A stretch of 14,656 nucleotides of DNA, from assembly GCA_036443405.1 (NCBI GenBank), contig JAZFYD010000087.1, positions 1 through 14,656 on the forward strand, in the 5' to 3' direction. The DNA comes from JAZFYD01 sp036443405. GTDB lineage: Bacteria; Planctomycetota; PLA2. Made by a program: the position numbers and the translations under genes. Below are positions 11,776 through 14,656 of this stretch, piece by piece (positions within the stretch are counted from its first letter, which is position 1; each line of letters opens with the position of its first letter). A model generated the notes under the pieces. The model worked only from the letters and a program-made list of their open reading frames with translations, ran no database searches and was not told the origin of the DNA.

Positions 11776-14205
11776 CTAGCGCACTTTGCGCCAACGGTTG
11801 CCGTCCTGGGCCGGCTCGTCGAAGCCTTTGGGTGCGGAGGCGATATTGTTCGGCTGCGTGTTCAGGGCATCGGCGCGCGGGGCGCGACCGGAAAACGAGG
11901 CATCGGTTGCGTACACGAAGCCTCTGGAGTCCATGAGGAACGAACGCCGGCCGGTGCGACCGTGGCTGACGGGCCAGGCCAGGACGACGATCACCGATTC
12001 GGACAAGTCGCCATCGGCGCGCTCGTGCCGGTCCTTCTCGTGGCCGCCGACCGGTGCGCCGTCCTCGGCGGGAAGCACCACGCGGAAGTAGTAGCCTTCG
12101 CGTCGGCAAACGCCGTCCTCGACCTCGAAGTAATCCGAGCGCAGAAGCGGCGTTTGGGAGAGCGAGGTGCCGGCGTCGTCCTGGCCTGTGAGTTGCGCGA
12201 GGAATCCATAGGATCCATCGCCGTCACGGTCCGGGTCGTGGTATCCGCGTTTGCGGAACGTGTCCTCGGCCGAGTGGATCGCCTCCAGCGCGGAGAGCGC
12301 GGACGCTTCGTTCGCGGTTACACGCGCGCTCGCGAGGCTCGGCAGCGCGATCGAGGCAAGCGTGAACATGCCGGTGATGCCGCCAGTGCTTCCGAGGCCC
12401 GCGGTGGGGGAGCGGGTCACCACCACGACGCCGTCCTCGTCCGCCGTGACGTAGCTCACGGTCGGCCCGAGCGCGCGGAGGAGTCGCCCCAGTCCGGCGT
12501 GCGGCTCATCGCCGCCGGCCGACGCAGCGACCGGACCGCGCGCCAGATCGGAGCTGAGGTCCGCGAGGCTCATCGGCGAAAGCACGCCCCGCGACGGATC
12601 GTCATAGCTGAGCGCCGCAACCGGGCCCGGAAGCGCTTTCGCGATCTTCGCGAAAGCACCCGTGCGCTCGGACTGCGCGGTTTCGAGCATTTTCTTGAGC
12701 GCCTCGACGCTGAGCGAGATGTAGAGGTGATCGCCCGCGAGCGCCACGGAAACCGAGAACTCGGCCGGCAGTTCGTCGGCGTCGAATCGATAGGTGTTCG
12801 TCTTGACGCCCTGGACCATGTGCTCCTTGCGATGGACCGAAGCGTCGCCCTGCGGGAGACGCGCGAGAGCCTCGATGGCACGCACCGGGTCCTGTACTTC
12901 GCACACGAGCACGGTGCTGCGCACGTGACGCCACACCGCTTCGATGCCTTTGGACGGGCCGTCCATCCCGGACGTTTGCACAAACGCGCAACGCGGGCCG
13001 AAGACATCGAGGACATCCCGCTCGATATCGAATCCGGAATCGGACAGCATCTTGAGGCTGTCTTCCATCTGCTTGCGCTGATCGCCGGGGAGCACCTTGC
13101 GAAGCTCCTCGAGCATCGCGGGCCCGTCGACTGAGAACAGCGAGAACGACGCGGCATCCTGCGGAATCAGGTCGAGGAGCGACATGTCCACGCTGTTCTT
13201 TCTGAGCAACCGTGTAATCACGTCCTCACCGTCCGGTGAATCGAGGAACATGCTAGTGACGATGTCTTCGCCATCGAGACGCACCGCCATCGCGGCTCCG
13301 CGGACGCTGTTGAGGCCGAGCTGGGTCAGGACACGCACAGCCTCCGGCGGCATGTGGCGGCCCACTTTGCGCTGAATGGCTGAGAGGTCGACGAACAGGC
13401 GCATCGCGTCGCGCGGGTCGCCAAGGCGCTTCATCGCGTCCTTGTAGGACTCCTGGTCCTCGACGGATGCCTGCTCCGAATTCACGCGGTCGATCGCTTG
13501 TGTGACCGTCTCGCGGCCAACGCCGAAGAGGACCGCACCCTGGTGCGTCGCGATTTCGAACGCCAATTTGTTCTGCTTCAGCAACACGACGCGCGTGAAC
13601 TGCGTGCCTGCCGCCGCGCCCTTCTCGACGCGGATGTCGGGGTTGCTACCCGCCATCGCCGTGAGGAGCGCAAGCAGCTTGTCGATCTCCTTGGTCGCGG
13701 CCGGGCCCAGATCAGCGGCAACGAGCAGCTTGATGACGGGGGGCTGGCCGGGGCCAGCCGGCGCGGCCACGTCCTCGAGGCTCACGATCAGATCACCATT
13801 GAGCGCGTTGTTGATCTTGTTCGTGTCTATTCCCATCCCGCCGCCGGTCATGCTGAAGCCCTTGAACGCGGCGGTCATCTGACCGAACGCCTCCTTGAAC
13901 TCCGCGCTTTTCAAGATCCGGTAGATGGCGGTCTTCTTGAAACGCTTCGCCGTGCCGGCCATGTCGGGCATGTGCAGCATCGCGATGCCGCCCGGCGCGA
14001 CGTATCGCGCCAGATGGATCTTCTTGCGGCGCGCGGGCACGGTGGGGGTCACCCCGGGCGCACTTGCGGCCGATGTTTCCAGGACCGTAAGGAGCACCGG
14101 GGGCGTCGGTACGTTGCGGACGCCGCAGCCTCCGACGAGGAGAGTGAGACCCAAGAGGTAAGCGAGACCCGAACGGACCGGGAGATTGGTGGCTCTGAAC
14201 GGCAT
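11776..14205 (-). CDS. Large lipoprotein: DUF3352-like region with a C-terminal pilin-like (DUF2950-type) domain
   Basis: An 809-residue protein. The N-terminal signal SGLAYLLGLTLLVGGC has lipobox VGGC (Cys27). Residues 65-600 show the repeated DUF3352-type pattern 'VAPGGIAMLHMPD...', strand-rich blocks such as DAMRLFVDLSAIQRK (266-280), AMAVRLDGEDIVTSMFLDSP (305-324) and GDHLYISLSVEALKKML (491-507). Cys27 is followed by a low-complexity linker. Residues 613-765 differ: MFTLASIALPSLASARVTANEASALSALEAIHSAEDTF resembles the stalk helix of type IV pilins ('IP.L..aR..ANE.SA...L..I..A...F'). Then DPDRDGDGSYGFLAQLTG, REGYYFRVVLP and VLAWPVSHGRTGRRSFLMDSRGFVYATD resemble pilin-like proteins common in Planctomycetota. 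No prepilin-peptidase site precedes the helix, so it is a fused domain, not an assembled pilin. It probably faces the periplasm. A terminator follows at 11718-11748. Confidence 0.82.
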   Translation of the reverse strand: MPFRATNLPVRSGLAYLLGLTLLVGGCGVRNVPTPPVLLTVLETSAASAPGVTPTVPARRKKIHLARYVAPGGIAMLHMPDMAGTAKRFKKTAIYRILKSAEFKEAFGQMTAAFKGFSMTGGGMGIDTNKINNALNGDLIVSLEDVAAPAGPGQPPVIKLLVAADLGPAATKEIDKLLALLTAMAGSNPDIRVEKGAAAGTQFTRVVLLKQNKLAFEIATHQGAVLFGVGRETVTQAIDRVNSEQASVEDQESYKDAMKRLGDPRDAMRLFVDLSAIQRKVGRHMPPEAVRVLTQLGLNSVRGAAMAVRLDGEDIVTSMFLDSPDGEDVITRLLRKNSVDMSLLDLIPQDAASFSLFSVDGPAMLEELRKVLPGDQRKQMEDSLKMLSDSGFDIERDVLDVFGPRCAFVQTSGMDGPSKGIEAVWRHVRSTVLVCEVQDPVRAIEALARLPQGDASVHRKEHMVQGVKTNTYRFDADELPAEFSVSVALAGDHLYISLSVEALKKMLETAQSERTGAFAKIAKALPGPVAALSYDDPSRGVLSPMSLADLSSDLARGPVAASAGGDEPHAGLGRLLRALGPTVSYVTADEDGVVVVTRSPTAGLGSTGGITGMFTLASIALPSLASARVTANEASALSALEAIHSAEDTFRKRGYHDPDRDGDGSYGFLAQLTGQDDAGTSLSQTPLLRSDYFEVEDGVCRREGYYFRVVLPAEDGAPVGGHEKDRHERADGDLSESVIVVLAWPVSHGRTGRRSFLMDSRGFVYATDASFSGRAPRADALNTQPNNIASAPKGFDEPAQDGNRWRKVR

Positions 14206-14407
14206 GTAGTTCTATCGGCGTGCGGACCATTGGGATTGACTACCCAAGCGATGCACTTGCGATGTGTCCGGTGTCTCGTTTCAGGACGGTCCGGCATGCC
14301 GCTCAAGCCGCACCCTGTTGCAGCCGATAGTTCGAACGGCATTCGGTCCATTGGGGGACCGTGCAGGGGCAGCGGTTTTGCATTCCAACAGCCAAGCCAT
14401 CTCCGTC
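14206..14407. other. Divergent intergenic region upstream of the DUF3352-like and DUF4388 genes
   Basis: About 200 bases separate the two divergent starts. TTGACT (14236-14241) resembles a plus-strand -35 element, but no good -10 follows at the right distance. CGGTCC (14344-14349) and GGACCG (14356-14361) can pair across a 6-base loop. Promoters for both genes are expected here, but I cannot place them with confidence. Frames cross the region without motifs. Confidence 0.35.
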
Positions 14408-14656
14408 ATGATGCCGAAGATCGCGCGAAAGATCCTCGGCCTGTCCGACGGTTCCTTTTCGCGCATTGGGATCCGTGGCGGTTCCATCGTCTTCGAGTCG
14501 CGAAGCGATGACGCGGAGATCCTGTTGCCCGTTTCGATGGTCGGGATCTTCCACAACGACCTTCTGAACAACCTCTTCATGTACCTTGCGAGCAACCGGC
14601 AAAACGGCATCCTCGCCGTCAGCACCGGCCCCCTGAGCAAGGTCGTCCTCTTCAAG
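14408..14656 (+). CDS. DUF4388 (PATAN-type) domain protein, N-terminal part (runs off the right edge)
   Basis: The frame is open from a stop at 14237-14239 to the edge; the first ATG is at 14408, with a second ATG next to it. After about 50 residues it reads NDLLNNLFMYLASNRQNGILAVSTG, then PLSKVVLF. This is the start of the DUF4388/PATAN pattern ('l..ll..l.....tG.L.v......k.i.f..G'), a small domain common in two-component, gliding/chemotaxis-like and GTPase-regulating proteins of Myxococcota, Deinococcus, cyanobacteria and others. No clear ribosome-binding site is visible, so the start is uncertain, and an upstream GTG is possible. The rest of the protein lies outside the window, so any further domain is unknown. 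Confidence 0.78.
   Translation, partial: MMPKIARKILGLSDGSFSRIGIRGGSIVFESRSDDAEILLPVSMVGIFHNDLLNNLFMYLASNRQNGILAVSTGPLSKVVLFK

Noticed and set aside
11675..12109. N-terminal extension of the hydrolase-like protein to upstream starts (12109, or the ATG at 11724)
   Set aside because: The extension passes through a strong terminator and the end of the lipoprotein gene. The GTG at 11674 starts directly at a signal peptide.
11728..13134. Plus-strand frame of 468 codons inside the DUF3352-like gene
   Set aside because: It is an antisense shadow in GC-rich DNA with Arg/Ala/Gly-rich translation and no motif, and it crosses the terminator of the real gene.
13498..14511. Plus-strand frame of 337 codons antisense to the lipoprotein start and crossing the divergent gap
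   Set aside because: There is no motif, it covers the intergenic region, and it overlaps the DUF4388 gene in another frame.

Overview
The window is GC-rich bacterial chromosome, densely coded on both strands, with thirteen genes I can support (two run off the edges), three plausible intrinsic terminators and a small cluster of degenerate intergenic repeats. The two lipoprotein signals and an outer-membrane polysaccharide-export lipoprotein point to a two-membrane (Gram-negative type) cell. Three features suggest Planctomycetota or a neighbouring uncultured lineage: the polytopic protein at the left edge, the DUF3352-like lipoprotein with a pilin-like C-terminus, and the SUMF1-type protein. 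That placement is an inference from family flavour, not proven. I see no phage, IS, integrase, CRISPR, tRNA or rRNA signal.

Layout. 1-1025 (-): end-truncated polytopic membrane protein. 1112-2326 (+): two adjacent membrane proteins, a dolichol/phytol-kinase-type (CTP_transf_1-like) protein and a DUF92 protein. Together they look like the VTE5/VTE6 pair that phosphorylates isoprenoid alcohols in two steps. 2327-2690: no gene; three degenerate repeat units and a minus-strand terminator. 2691-4478 (-): SUMF1-like domain, one membrane helix and a thioredoxin-like domain, without the catalytic cysteines. 4586-5314 (-): Wza-type export lipoprotein. 5502-8628 (-): a degenerate glycosyltransferase-like membrane protein, then tryptophanyl-tRNA synthetase and tryptophan 2,3-dioxygenase, the last two overlapping by 4 bases. 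8646-9940 (+): protein-L-isoaspartate methyltransferase and a membrane M48-type metalloprotease, also overlapping by 4 bases. 10050-10235 (+): a 61-residue cysteine-pair protein followed by an intrinsic terminator. 10379-11674 (-): exported alpha/beta-hydrolase-like protein without the nucleophile serine. 11776-14205 (-): large DUF3352-like lipoprotein ending in a pilin-like domain. 14408-end (+): start of a DUF4388 (PATAN-type) protein.

How they fit together. The gene pairs most likely to work together are the two isoprenoid-alcohol kinases, TrpS with TDO (two fates of free tryptophan), and Pcm with the metalloprotease (repair or removal of damaged protein). A recurring theme is catalytic folds without their usual catalytic residues: the SUMF1-like and thioredoxin-like domains, the GT21-like protein and the hydrolase-like protein. 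I see no single obvious new defence or mobile system. The best leads are the kinase pair, the trpS-TDO coupling, and the two unusual domain fusions.
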